A stretch of DNA of 64,000 nt from Streptantibioticus ferralitis (lineage in GTDB: Bacteria > Actinomycetota > Actinomycetes > Streptomycetales > Streptomycetaceae): positions 62,001-126,000 of the forward strand of contig NZ_JARHTQ010000023.1 in assembly GCF_029223525.1 (NCBI RefSeq). Direction: 5' to 3'. The notes under the pieces were generated by a model, which saw nothing but the letters and a program-made list of their open reading frames with translations, was not told where the DNA came from and made no database searches. Made by a program: the position numbers and the translations under genes. Shown here piece by piece: positions 29,972 through 38,085 of this stretch; the first letter of the stretch is position 1; every line of letters starts with the position of its first letter.

Positions 29972-31143
29972 CCCTCATCTCCGAAGCCGAGTTCGACCAG
30001 GCCGCCGAACTCCACCCGCGCCACCTCCAGCGCTATCTGCGCTCCCGGGGCTGGACCTTCGTCGACGACTACGGGCGAGGTCAGCTGTGGGAGCTTGCTG
30101 CCGCTAGTGTGCGGGGCGAGCCGTACGAGGTGATGGTCCCGTTGGACCGTCGGCCTCGCGACTACCCCGACCGCGTCTGCGATCTGCTGGAAGCCCTGGC
30201 CGCCGTAGAGTCCCGCCGACCTGGCGAGGTACTGCGTGAGATGGCCCTGCCGCCCGCCGACTGGCAGTATCTGCGGCTCCTCCCACCCGGACCGTCCGGC
30301 ACTGCGCCCCTCGTCGACCTGGTGCCCGCCCTCACCGGCCTGAAGGACCTGATGACAGCCGCCGCAGCGGCGGCCTGTGCGCCCGAGCCACAGCCCGTCC
30401 AACCCGCACAGAAGCCACAGCGGGTAAAGGACTTCGTCGCGTCGGTTCGGCTTGACCAGACACGGGTGGGCAGCTACGTCCTCGCCGCCCACACCCCCCT
30501 GCCCGAGCCGTCGACGCAAGGGGTCCTTCCCTTCGACGACTCCGCCGAGGGCGCCGCCCGGGAACCCTTCGAGCGGCTGGTCTCCCGCCGCCTGTACGCG
30601 GCCACCTGGTGCGCCTACCAGGCCGCGGAGCGCACGATCCGTGAAGACACCCTGGACGACTTCGCCCAGTACGCCGCCGTGGGCCTCTCCGCCAATCTGT
30701 GCGAGGCACTGGTTCGGATCGCTGGCGACGAAGCACGCGGCTACGAGCTGAGCTTCGCCTGGGCCGCCGAACTGCCGGTAGGGCACGAGACCCCGTCGGT
30801 AGCCGTCACCCGCCCGCTGCTGCGTGCCTTGGAGGCGGGCGCCCAGGATCTGCGGGCGCGCTTGAGCCAGCGGGGCGTCGCCGTCCGCGGCAACGTGGTG
30901 CGCCTCGACCGCACCCCCACCGCCGGCCCCGGCGAGGTCACCGTCCTGGGCAGCGCCGAGGGAGAGGAGGACCGCCGCCCCCGCCGCTACCGCGTGGTGC
31001 TGCAACAGCGCGATTACGCGCAGGCGGCCAGCGCCCATCAGCGGGGACTTGAGGTCACGGTCCGTGGCGACCTGGTCGTTCGCGGCGGACACGCCCGGCT
31101 GGACCCGGTCACGGGGTTCGAGACGCGGCAGGCAGCGGACTGA
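29968..31143 (+). CDS. Unknown partner protein of the DUF4365-like gene
   Basis: Product of 391 residues; I do not recognise the family. The start ATG overlaps the previous stop (ATGA). Residues 1-110 look like a mixed alpha/beta domain (YLRSRGWTFVDDYGRGQLWEL, EVMVPLDRRPRDYPDRVCDLLEALA). A Pro/Ala/Gln-rich linker lies near 140-150 and residues 190-290 are helical (FERLVSRRLYAATWCAYQAAE). The C-terminal 100 residues are beta-rich (VRLDRTPTAGPGEVTVLG, RRYRVVLQQRDYAQAASAH, LEVTVRGDLVVRGGHARL). No HxK phospholipase-D motif, Walker motif or membrane segment is visible. Tight coupling suggests it regulates, guides or neutralises the nuclease-like protein. Confidence 0.78.
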   Translation: MTLISEAEFDQAAELHPRHLQRYLRSRGWTFVDDYGRGQLWELAAASVRGEPYEVMVPLDRRPRDYPDRVCDLLEALAAVESRRPGEVLREMALPPADWQYLRLLPPGPSGTAPLVDLVPALTGLKDLMTAAAAAACAPEPQPVQPAQKPQRVKDFVASVRLDQTRVGSYVLAAHTPLPEPSTQGVLPFDDSAEGAAREPFERLVSRRLYAATWCAYQAAERTIREDTLDDFAQYAAVGLSANLCEALVRIAGDEARGYELSFAWAAELPVGHETPSVAVTRPLLRALEAGAQDLRARLSQRGVAVRGNVVRLDRTPTAGPGEVTVLGSAEGEEDRRPRRYRVVLQQRDYAQAASAHQRGLEVTVRGDLVVRGGHARLDPVTGFETRQAAD

Positions 31144-31156
31144 TCCCGCCACATGC

Positions 31157-32083
31157 CTATGGCTGTTCGGTGGGCTTGAGCTGGTCCTCGGCGAACAGGT
31201 TTTCGGCGTTGGTGGTGGTGATCGCGCGGTCGAACCAGCGGTTGAGGGTGTCGAGGTCGGTGCAGCTGGTGATCAGCAGCCGCGCGCTGGCGGAAACGGA
31301 GATACCACGTCGTTCCAGCAGATGGAGGATCGACTCGGTGAGGGCTTTTGCCTTGCCCGCGGCTTCACCTTCGGCTTTCCCTTCGGCTTTCCCTTCAAGG
31401 TAGTACTCTTCGACGATCGTGCCTTGGCCGGGGAAGTAGTTGCGCATCAGTTGCCTCCACGTGTGTCGCGCCAGGGTGTCGCCCAGGCCGATGTCCAGCA
31501 TCTGGATGAAGTACGTGCGGTCGTCCTGGTCGAGGGAGCCCATAGCGTGCGCCAGCGCTTCCAGTATGGGGTCCTCGTCACCGTTCGGACCGTGTAGCAG
31601 GGCGCAGAAGGCGGCCAGCGTCGGGTTCTGGGCAGCCTCGTCCCAATCGACGATCACCGGGACATTGCCGGGACCGATGACCAGCGGATGTGTGCTGAGC
31701 GCGGTCCAGTCGTTCACGCCGCATCTGAAAGGTCCTGCGGCCCACTCCGCGGTGGCCTGGTCCCGGCACACGACCAGGAGCAGAGCGGGCCTTCTGTACT
31801 TGGCTTGCAGATGGGCCAGGTAGTACGTCCAGCTCGCTGCCTTGGCCGGATCGCGCCGCCCCTGTGCCTCGATGGCGAGCACAAAGTCGTCTTCGGGCGA
31901 CTGGATCCGGAGCACGGTGTCCACGCGTCGCTCCAGCGGCCGGATTTCTGTGACGTCGGGCGTCACCACCTCAACGGCTGCCTTCTCGGCCACCGGCACG
32001 TTCAGGATACGGAAGACCGAAGCCAGCAGTTCCGGCCTGTCTTGGAAGACCCGGTGAGTGACTTCATGTGGTGAAGTGACCAT
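31157..32083 (-). CDS. Rpn/COG5464-like putative nuclease
   Basis: Product of 308 residues from the ATG at 32083; upstream extension lacks structure. RRVDTVLRI (Asp55) and FVLAIEAQGRRD (Glu72, Gln74) fit the D...ExQ active site of recombination-promoting nuclease-like and related PD-(D/E)XK proteins, followed by WTYYLAHLQAKYRRPALLLVV. Near residue 230 is a Gly-Lys-Ala-Glu repeat (LEGKAEGKAEGEAAGKAKA) typical of the family, then a helical tail. Many copies occur in Streptomyces chromosomes and they often travel with mobile DNA. It faces the unknown partner gene with 13 bases between them. No clear ribosome binding site was seen. Confidence 0.72.
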   Translation of the reverse strand: MVTSPHEVTHRVFQDRPELLASVFRILNVPVAEKAAVEVVTPDVTEIRPLERRVDTVLRIQSPEDDFVLAIEAQGRRDPAKAASWTYYLAHLQAKYRRPALLLVVCRDQATAEWAAGPFRCGVNDWTALSTHPLVIGPGNVPVIVDWDEAAQNPTLAAFCALLHGPNGDEDPILEALAHAMGSLDQDDRTYFIQMLDIGLGDTLARHTWRQLMRNYFPGQGTIVEEYYLEGKAEGKAEGEAAGKAKALTESILHLLERRGISVSASARLLITSCTDLDTLNRWFDRAITTTNAENLFAEDQLKPTEQP

Positions 32084-32190
32084 GTGACGGACGCTATGGA
32101 ACGAGTGTGGCGCTTGGACTGATTTCCGTGGAGCGTTCACTCGTTCTAGGTGGCGGTTGAAGCCTGAAGTTGACCTGCATGCCTGGGTGT

Positions 32191-32622
32191 TCAGAACGTG
32201 AGGGGGAGTTCGGCCCAGATCGTTTTGCAGGGGGCTGGGCCTGGGATGACGCCCCAACGGGTGGCAAAGGCGGCGACGAGGAGAAGGCCGCGGCCGGACT
32301 CCTCCTCCGGACCGGGGCTGTGGTGCGGTGCGGGGAGGCGTTCGGGGCGGGCGTCGATCACCTCGATACGCAGGGTTTCCGCGGTGGCGGTGAGCGTCAG
32401 ACGAAAGTCGCGGCCCGGTACGCGGGCGTGCAGCGCGGCGTTGGCGGCGAGTTCGGCGACCACCAGAGCGGCACCCTCCAACGGCAGGCCCCAGCAGCGG
32501 AGTTGCTCGGTGGCGACGAGGCGCGCGAGGCGGGCGCCTTTGCGGGTGGCGGAGAGCTGAACGCTGAACGTGCGGGCGGGGGGTGCTTCGGCGGCCCCAG
32601 GGTGGGTGATTTCTCGGTTCAC
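32191..32622 (-). CDS. ATP-binding regulator (HATPase_c, RsbW/AbaA-like)
   Basis: Product of 143 residues from GTG. The GHKL-type ATPase fold is indicated by the N box VVAELAANAALHA (Asn61), Asp90 in RIEVID, and the lid EEESGRGLLLVAAFATRWGV (110-124). There is no histidine kinase domain. Stand-alone proteins of this class occur in Streptomyces next to XRE and DUF397 genes (WhiJ-like clusters) and are thought to act as anti-sigma or antagonist switches. The XRE gene lies divergently 159 bases away. Confidence 0.85.
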   Translation of the reverse strand: MNREITHPGAAEAPPARTFSVQLSATRKGARLARLVATEQLRCWGLPLEGAALVVAELAANAALHARVPGRDFRLTLTATAETLRIEVIDARPERLPAPHHSPGPEEESGRGLLLVAAFATRWGVIPGPAPCKTIWAELPLTF

Positions 32623-32781
32623 GTCACTCAGCGTGGCCGGGCGTGTCTACGCTGACCAGTGACAGCGCTTGTACGGAAGGTGATCTGTGCGGCGGCTGTT
32701 CCGGCCTGTCCGGCTGGTACGCCGTGCCCTTCCGGACGCGGGTGGCGTTGCACACGGACACGTCGGGAGGTGGGTGTCGCC

Positions 32782-33681
32782 ATGGGGACGAACGGCGGCG
32801 GCGCGGGCGCTGGCACAGGGAGCGGTGGCTACACGACGGACGGTGCGGACGGGCCGGGGTGGGACCCGGGAGAGGAGGACGACTCCGGCCCCATGGTGAA
32901 GGCCCTCGGCCGCCAGCTCAAGATGTGGCGGGAGTCGGCGGGGCTACGGCAGGCCGAGTTCGGGGCGCAGATCGGGTACGGTGCGGACATGGTCGCGGCG
33001 GTGGAGGGCGGGCGGCGCATCCCCAAGCCGGAGTACCTGGAGGCGGCGGACCGGGTGCTGGGGGCGGGCGGCCGGATCGAGGCGATGCAGCGGGACCTGG
33101 AGGAGGCGCGGTACCCGAAGAAGGTTCGGGATCTGAAGAAGTTGGAGGCGGAGGCGGTCGAGCTGTGTGTCTACAGCAACCACACGATCCATGCGCTGCT
33201 ACAAACCGAGGAGTACACGCGTGCACTGTTCGGTATGCGGCGCCCGCTGCACCCCGAGGAAGTCATCGAACGGAACGTCGCGGGCCGGATGGCGAGGCAG
33301 GAGATCCTCGACAGGTCGAAGCATGTGCCGGTCTTCAGCTTCGTGCAAGAAGAGGTGACGCTGAGCCGCCCGCTCGGGGGCAGAATGGTGAAGCGGCAGC
33401 AGCTCGAACGGCTGTTGGAAGTAGGCCAGTTCCGGAACGTTGAGATTCAGGTGATGCCTACGGACCGGGAGGATCATGCGGGACTGGCTGGCGGGTTCCG
33501 CTTGTTCAAGCTCCATGGAGGCAAGACCTTTGGGTACAGCGAGGGACAGCACATCACCCGCCTGATCACCGAGCACAGAGAGGTGCAGTCCCTGGAGATG
33601 CAGTATGGGATCATCCGGGCGCAGGCTCTCACGCCTCAGGAGTCGCTGGCCTTCATCGAGAAACTGCTGGGAGAGACATGA
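32782..33681 (+). CDS. XRE-family regulator with DUF5753 (WhiJ/Scr1-like)
   Basis: Product of 299 residues; the start at 32782 follows GGGAGG and skips an upstream frame with no structure. A Gly/Asp-rich N-terminal tail of about 35 residues precedes the helix-turn-helix (LGRQLKMWRESAGLRQAEFGAQIGYGADMVAAVEGGRRIP, about 42-81). The DUF5753 part follows, with LCVYSNHTIHALLQTEEYTRALF, RMARQEILDR and VQVMPTDREDHAGLAGGFRLF-like sequence. It probably binds its own promoter and works with the small DUF397 protein encoded next, to which it is coupled by ATGA. Confidence 0.92.
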   Translation: MGTNGGGAGAGTGSGGYTTDGADGPGWDPGEEDDSGPMVKALGRQLKMWRESAGLRQAEFGAQIGYGADMVAAVEGGRRIPKPEYLEAADRVLGAGGRIEAMQRDLEEARYPKKVRDLKKLEAEAVELCVYSNHTIHALLQTEEYTRALFGMRRPLHPEEVIERNVAGRMARQEILDRSKHVPVFSFVQEEVTLSRPLGGRMVKRQQLERLLEVGQFRNVEIQVMPTDREDHAGLAGGFRLFKLHGGKTFGYSEGQHITRLITEHREVQSLEMQYGIIRAQALTPQESLAFIEKLLGET

Positions 33682-33884
33682 CCCGCATACCCTCTGCCGG
33701 AGACGGCTCCGCGCGGTGGTTCAAGAGCAGCTACAGCACTAACGAGCACGGGTCCGATTGTGTCGAGGTCGCACTCGTGCCAGGCGCCATCCATGTTCGG
33801 GACTCGAAGGACCCCCACGGGCCGCAGCTCATGTTCACACCGGAGGCTTGGGCTCGCTTCGTGGCCTTCGCGTCCGAGCGCTGA
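33678..33884 (+). CDS. DUF397 protein, partner of the XRE regulator
   Basis: Product of 68 residues with the DUF397 signature: WFKSSYSTNEHGSDCVEVAL, then HVRDSKDPHGPQLMFTPEAWARFV. DUF397 proteins pair with XRE/DUF5753 regulators throughout Streptomyces and modulate them, in some cases as toxin-antitoxin-like pairs. The start overlaps the regulator stop by four bases. A hairpin follows the stop. Confidence 0.95.
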   Translation: MTRIPSAGDGSARWFKSSYSTNEHGSDCVEVALVPGAIHVRDSKDPHGPQLMFTPEAWARFVAFASER

Positions 33885-33896
33885 CCTCTAACCATC

Positions 33897-33933
33897 CGCG
33901 CCCCGCACCCGGTTGGCTCGGGGGCGGGGCGCG
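33897..33933. terminator. Hairpin between the convergent DUF397 and drmMI genes
   Basis: CGCGCCCCGC (33897-33906) pairs perfectly with GCGGGGCGCG (33924-33933) around a 17-base loop. It can serve both convergent genes. Confidence 0.75.
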
Positions 33934-33939
33934 ATGCCG

Positions 33940-36900
33940 TTAGAAGAGGGCACCTGGCGGGCTGAACAGCCCGTCTTGGAAGGCCCCTTGCTCCTCCCTG
34001 GGCTTCGGTACCTTCGGCTTTGCCTTCGTGGCGGTCCTCTTCTTGGCCTTTGAGGAATGCAGCCCGGCTTCCTGTTCCTGCTTGTAGCGAGCGTGGTTCA
34101 ACTCCAGCAGCCGATCTAGGACTTCGGTCTGGGCGGTGGGGTCGATGGTGAACCGCTTGCCCTGCCGGGTCTCCTGGAAGCCGTGCTTCAGGGTGAGGTC
34201 GCTCCACTCGTACGCCTCGGCGACGGCCTCGTCCACCTCGATGTGCGCCTCGCGGAGGGCTTGGATGTCGGCGGCTTGCTCGGACTCGTTGTGCACGAGG
34301 TTGTAGAGCTTGGTCAGACCGATGTTTCGGGCGGCCATCAGCTCCCGCTGGGCGCTCTCCAGATCGGAACCCGCGGCGGCGAGGCGGCTGGTTTCCTCGG
34401 GGAGCGCGAAGGTGTCGAACACATCTGAGGGCGAGTAGCGTAGGTCCCCCTTCAGGCTAGACCCCCATTGAACAGCCCAAAGGTAGTGAAAAGAACTGGT
34501 CAAGAAGGCCAAGCGTGCCAGTGAATCAGTTGCAAATATCACTGTTGCTTCGCTGATGACCTGATCCGCCCTGCAGCGGACGTGCATGGCAGTACTGCTG
34601 ACGCGAGCAATCACGATCACCTGCTCAAGGTCGGCGATTGCCTCGTACAACTGCGGCGCCCTCTCCGCGTATTGCCACCAACGTTGCCGTCTGGCTGCGC
34701 GCTTGTTGAGCGCCCGCACCGGTTTGACCTCCCGCTCCACGATCGCGAACACGTCCTCATACGTGGCCGCCTTCTCCTCCGACCAGTCGTGGAAGTTGAT
34801 GACCCACCGGCTCGCCGAGCAGTCCGGGCGGGAATTCAGGTCCTCACCGTTGAGATACGGGAACAGCACGTCCTTGTTGCGCGGGTCCTTCGCGATCAGG
34901 GCCCGCGCCTCCTCCGGCTGGACGATGAAGCCCTTCCCCAGTACATACGACCCGATGTAGGACTGTCCCGCATTGGCCGCCAACCGAAACGGCTTCCCCG
35001 TAACCCGTGACTGCGGGTCCAGCCCCGGCGTTATGCCGCGCACCTCGTCCCCGTCCAGCACCGGTGTCTCCGCCTTGCCCGGACGGCCCCCGAGCCACAG
35101 CAGTGAGACCTCCAACGCGGCTGAGCCCGGCCACGGTTGGGACTTGATCGCGCGGTAGACCTTCCACCCGGCTGCCGTCGCCCGGTCGAGGCCGACCTCC
35201 CGGGTATCCCCTTGCGCGATGGTGTTGGTTGCGATGATGCCCGTCCGCCGCCCCGGCGCCAGCATGAGGTTCCGTAGCAGGAAGTACGCGCACAGGTCGG
35301 CGCTGCCGCGCGTTCCGCCTCCTATCCGGTTGACCAGGTACTCGCGGTAGTCCGTCCCCAGGTTCCCCGTGAGCTTCTGGCCCCCGCTGAACGGCGGATT
35401 CCCCACGACCGCGTCGAACCCCGCCGCACCGCCCACGCCCATGATCTCCGGGAACTCCAGCGGCCAGTGCAGTGGCCTTATGGCTTCCGTCCGCGAAGGG
35501 CCCCGTAACCAGCCGTCCACGATCTCCCGGGCCCCAACGTCAGCGGTAGAGCCTTCGCCTTCCTCCATGGCGGTGGCGACCAGCCCGGCGACCGCCGCCA
35601 ACCGGTTCTCGTACGCCGCGGTCTTCGCGTCCTCCTTCGCCGTGCGGAAGGAGGCGCGCCTGCCGCCCACGTTCCGCTCGCCGGTCAGGTCCTCCGCCTC
35701 CGCGTCGGAGATGCCCTCGGCCGCGAGCGCCGCGCCCACGACCGCGTCGGCCGCCAGGCGGAGCCGTTCGGTCAGGGACTCGGCCTCGCGTAGCTTCGCC
35801 GCCTTGGCGCGGACCTCGCGGATGTCGTTGACCGGGGTGGCCTCGATCTGCCGCCGCAGGTCGGCCGCCTGCGACAGCAGCGATTCGGTCGCCTCCAGTG
35901 CCCGTGACACCTCGTCGCTCAACTGCCGTGCGCCGGAGTCGAAGTGGAACGCCCGGATCTGCTCGACGTCCAGGACTCCGACCAGCGAGTCACCGCAGCG
36001 CAGGGCGTGGTCAAGGAAGGAGAACGGCCGCCCCTTCGCCAGCGTCACCAACCACAGGGAGAGTTTGGCCAGCTCCACGGCCATCGGATCCCGGTCCACC
36101 CCGTACAGGCAGCGGTCGGCGACCAGCCGCCGGGCCACCCGCAGCAGCTCGTCCCGGTCGTCCTCGGCCACGTCGCGCCGGATGGTGTCCGGCAGGCCGT
36201 CGCGTACCCATGCCTCGACGACCCGGTCGGCGAGGTAGCGGCAGGCGGAGACGAGGAAGGCGCCGGATCCCATCGCGGGGTCCAGGACGCGCAGGCGCAG
36301 CAGCTCATCCGCTGACTTCGCCTTCCACACGCCTTGTTCGGCGCCTTCTTGCGGACCGGGGGAGTAGCAGAGCGGCGCGAGGGTGTGCTCGACGACCTCC
36401 TCCGCCAGTTCCTTCGGCGTGTAGTGGGTACCGGTGTTGCGGCGGTCGCCGGAGCGGACCATGACCACGGAACCGGCCGGGAAGACCATCGGCTGGCCGC
36501 GCAGGTCGTCGCGGACCAGACCGGCGAACGGGGCGACGCGGGCGGCCAGGGCCTCGTCGTTGTCGCAGGCGGCGTCGAGATCGGCGGTGACCGCGCCCGC
36601 GCCGGAGGCTTCCAGGGCGCGGCGGATCTGGAGCGGGGTGGCGCCGGTGGCCTCTTTCAACTCCCTTTCCAGCGTGCCTGCGTGGCTCCACTCCTCCAGG
36701 TGGGGAAGTTCCAGTACGGCCTCGTACTTGCCCACCAGCCCCAGGTACGGCTCCCCGGCCCGGACGCAGCTGTACTCCAGCAGGCCTTCGTAGACGTGGC
36801 CGATCTGTTCGACGTCGAGGCCCTTGTACGAGAGTGCCTCGCGGCCCTTGCCCTTGCGGCGCAGGGTCAGCAGTGCGTCCAGGATCTCGTAGACGACCCG

Positions 36901-38085
36901 GTCGGTGACCTTCGCCTCGGCGAGCCAGGGGAAGCGGGTCGGGTCGAAGAGTGAGCCGCCGTAGGCCGGGATCCACAGCTCGTCGTGGAGGCAGCCGCCG
37001 TGGATCGCGGCGAAGAGGGCGAGCAGACGCGGCCATGCAGCGGCTCGGCGGTCGCCCAACTCGCCGCCGTGCAAGGCACGTTCGGCCTCCAGAGCGGCGT
37101 GGAGCGGGCCGACGGCGTAGGAGTCGGCGTAGAGGGGGTCGTCGGCGGGTAGGAGTCGCTGCTCTTCCGCGTAGAGGAGGAAGACCAGGCGCATCATCAC
37201 GGTCAGCGCGCTCTCGTAGAGGCGCTTGCCCTCGACGTCGGCCAGCAGTGTGCGGCCCGCCTCGCGGTCGAGGCGGGAGAGTTCGGCGACCAGCAGGGCG
37301 ACCGCCTCGCGGACCTGCCTGCCGAGGGTGTCGGTGACCTCGGACTGCTGCTCGACGGTGCGGGCGAAGAGCGCGGCGAGCGAGGTGGTGTGGGCGCCCT
37401 GCGCGTCGCGGGGCGGGAGCGCGGCCCGGCGGGCGTGGAGGAGGGTGGCGAACGACCGTAACAGCAGGGGTTCTTCGAGCCACAGGTCCGCGTCGAAGAC
37501 GGCGAGGGTGGTGGCCTCCTTGGGGCGGGCGTGCACCAGGGCCCATTCGCGGCCGTTGCTGAGCAGGGCGAGCGGGACGCCGCGCCAGCGCGCGAGGTCC
37601 GCCGCCCGGTCGACCAGCGAGGCGGTCTCGCCCTTGGCGCGGGTCAGCGACTCGTCCCACTTGGCCCGGAAGTACAGGACGCGTGTCACCGGCCCGTCCT
37701 GGCTGGGGCCGATGAGTACGGCGTCCGGGGTGTCGGCCGCGCCGCGCAGCGAGACGGGGAGGGCGGCGCCCTCTCGCAGACCCGGGGTCCAGCCCAGCAG
37801 TTCGCCGAGGACCAGCCGCTCCCAGCTGTGGGCGAGGAGGGCCGGGTCCTCCTGGACCTCCGCCCAGGCCTGTCGGACGCGGGACCTGGTCTGGTCGGGC
37901 ACGGTGTCGAGGCCCTGCGGGAAGACCTCGGTGAGCAGCGGCAGCGCGACGAACGGGCCGTCGGGGCGGAGCAGCCGCAGCCACTCCTCGTGCTGTTCGG
38001 CGGGGGTGGGGATGTGGCCCTTGCCGGGTAGACGACGGGACAGGGCGCCGGGGCCGGGGCGGCGGTCGGGCGACGGGCGGGCCAT
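33940..38085 (-). CDS. drmMI: DISARM adenine methyltransferase DrmMI
   Basis: Product of 1381 residues, within the size range of class 1 DISARM methylases. The N-terminal 550 residues form a long alpha/beta region (target recognition or accessory). The SAM-binding motif I is VLDPAMGSGAFLV near residue 603, and motif IV is NPPF near 895 (FDAVVGNPPFSGGQ), the N6-adenine or N4-cytosine type. GRRTGIIATNTIAQGDTREVGLD, then QVIVIARVSSTAMHV and SSFHYLWAVQWGSSLKGDLRY in the C-terminal part recall target-recognition regions of type II/BREX-like methylases. It should mark host DNA as self. Its start codon shares a base with the drmD stop (TGATG). Confidence 0.93.
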   Translation of the reverse strand: MARPSPDRRPGPGALSRRLPGKGHIPTPAEQHEEWLRLLRPDGPFVALPLLTEVFPQGLDTVPDQTRSRVRQAWAEVQEDPALLAHSWERLVLGELLGWTPGLREGAALPVSLRGAADTPDAVLIGPSQDGPVTRVLYFRAKWDESLTRAKGETASLVDRAADLARWRGVPLALLSNGREWALVHARPKEATTLAVFDADLWLEEPLLLRSFATLLHARRAALPPRDAQGAHTTSLAALFARTVEQQSEVTDTLGRQVREAVALLVAELSRLDREAGRTLLADVEGKRLYESALTVMMRLVFLLYAEEQRLLPADDPLYADSYAVGPLHAALEAERALHGGELGDRRAAAWPRLLALFAAIHGGCLHDELWIPAYGGSLFDPTRFPWLAEAKVTDRVVYEILDALLTLRRKGKGREALSYKGLDVEQIGHVYEGLLEYSCVRAGEPYLGLVGKYEAVLELPHLEEWSHAGTLERELKEATGATPLQIRRALEASGAGAVTADLDAACDNDEALAARVAPFAGLVRDDLRGQPMVFPAGSVVMVRSGDRRNTGTHYTPKELAEEVVEHTLAPLCYSPGPQEGAEQGVWKAKSADELLRLRVLDPAMGSGAFLVSACRYLADRVVEAWVRDGLPDTIRRDVAEDDRDELLRVARRLVADRCLYGVDRDPMAVELAKLSLWLVTLAKGRPFSFLDHALRCGDSLVGVLDVEQIRAFHFDSGARQLSDEVSRALEATESLLSQAADLRRQIEATPVNDIREVRAKAAKLREAESLTERLRLAADAVVGAALAAEGISDAEAEDLTGERNVGGRRASFRTAKEDAKTAAYENRLAAVAGLVATAMEEGEGSTADVGAREIVDGWLRGPSRTEAIRPLHWPLEFPEIMGVGGAAGFDAVVGNPPFSGGQKLTGNLGTDYREYLVNRIGGGTRGSADLCAYFLLRNLMLAPGRRTGIIATNTIAQGDTREVGLDRATAAGWKVYRAIKSQPWPGSAALEVSLLWLGGRPGKAETPVLDGDEVRGITPGLDPQSRVTGKPFRLAANAGQSYIGSYVLGKGFIVQPEEARALIAKDPRNKDVLFPYLNGEDLNSRPDCSASRWVINFHDWSEEKAATYEDVFAIVEREVKPVRALNKRAARRQRWWQYAERAPQLYEAIADLEQVIVIARVSSTAMHVRCRADQVISEATVIFATDSLARLAFLTSSFHYLWAVQWGSSLKGDLRYSPSDVFDTFALPEETSRLAAAGSDLESAQRELMAARNIGLTKLYNLVHNESEQAADIQALREAHIEVDEAVAEAYEWSDLTLKHGFQETRQGKRFTIDPTAQTEVLDRLLELNHARYKQEQEAGLHSSKAKKRTATKAKPKVPKPREEQGAFQDGLFSPPGALF

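Noticed and set aside
29968-31143. Possible DrmC (phospholipase-D nuclease) as the unknown partner gene
   Set aside because: No HxKxxxxD motif pair is present in the product, so I do not call it drmC.
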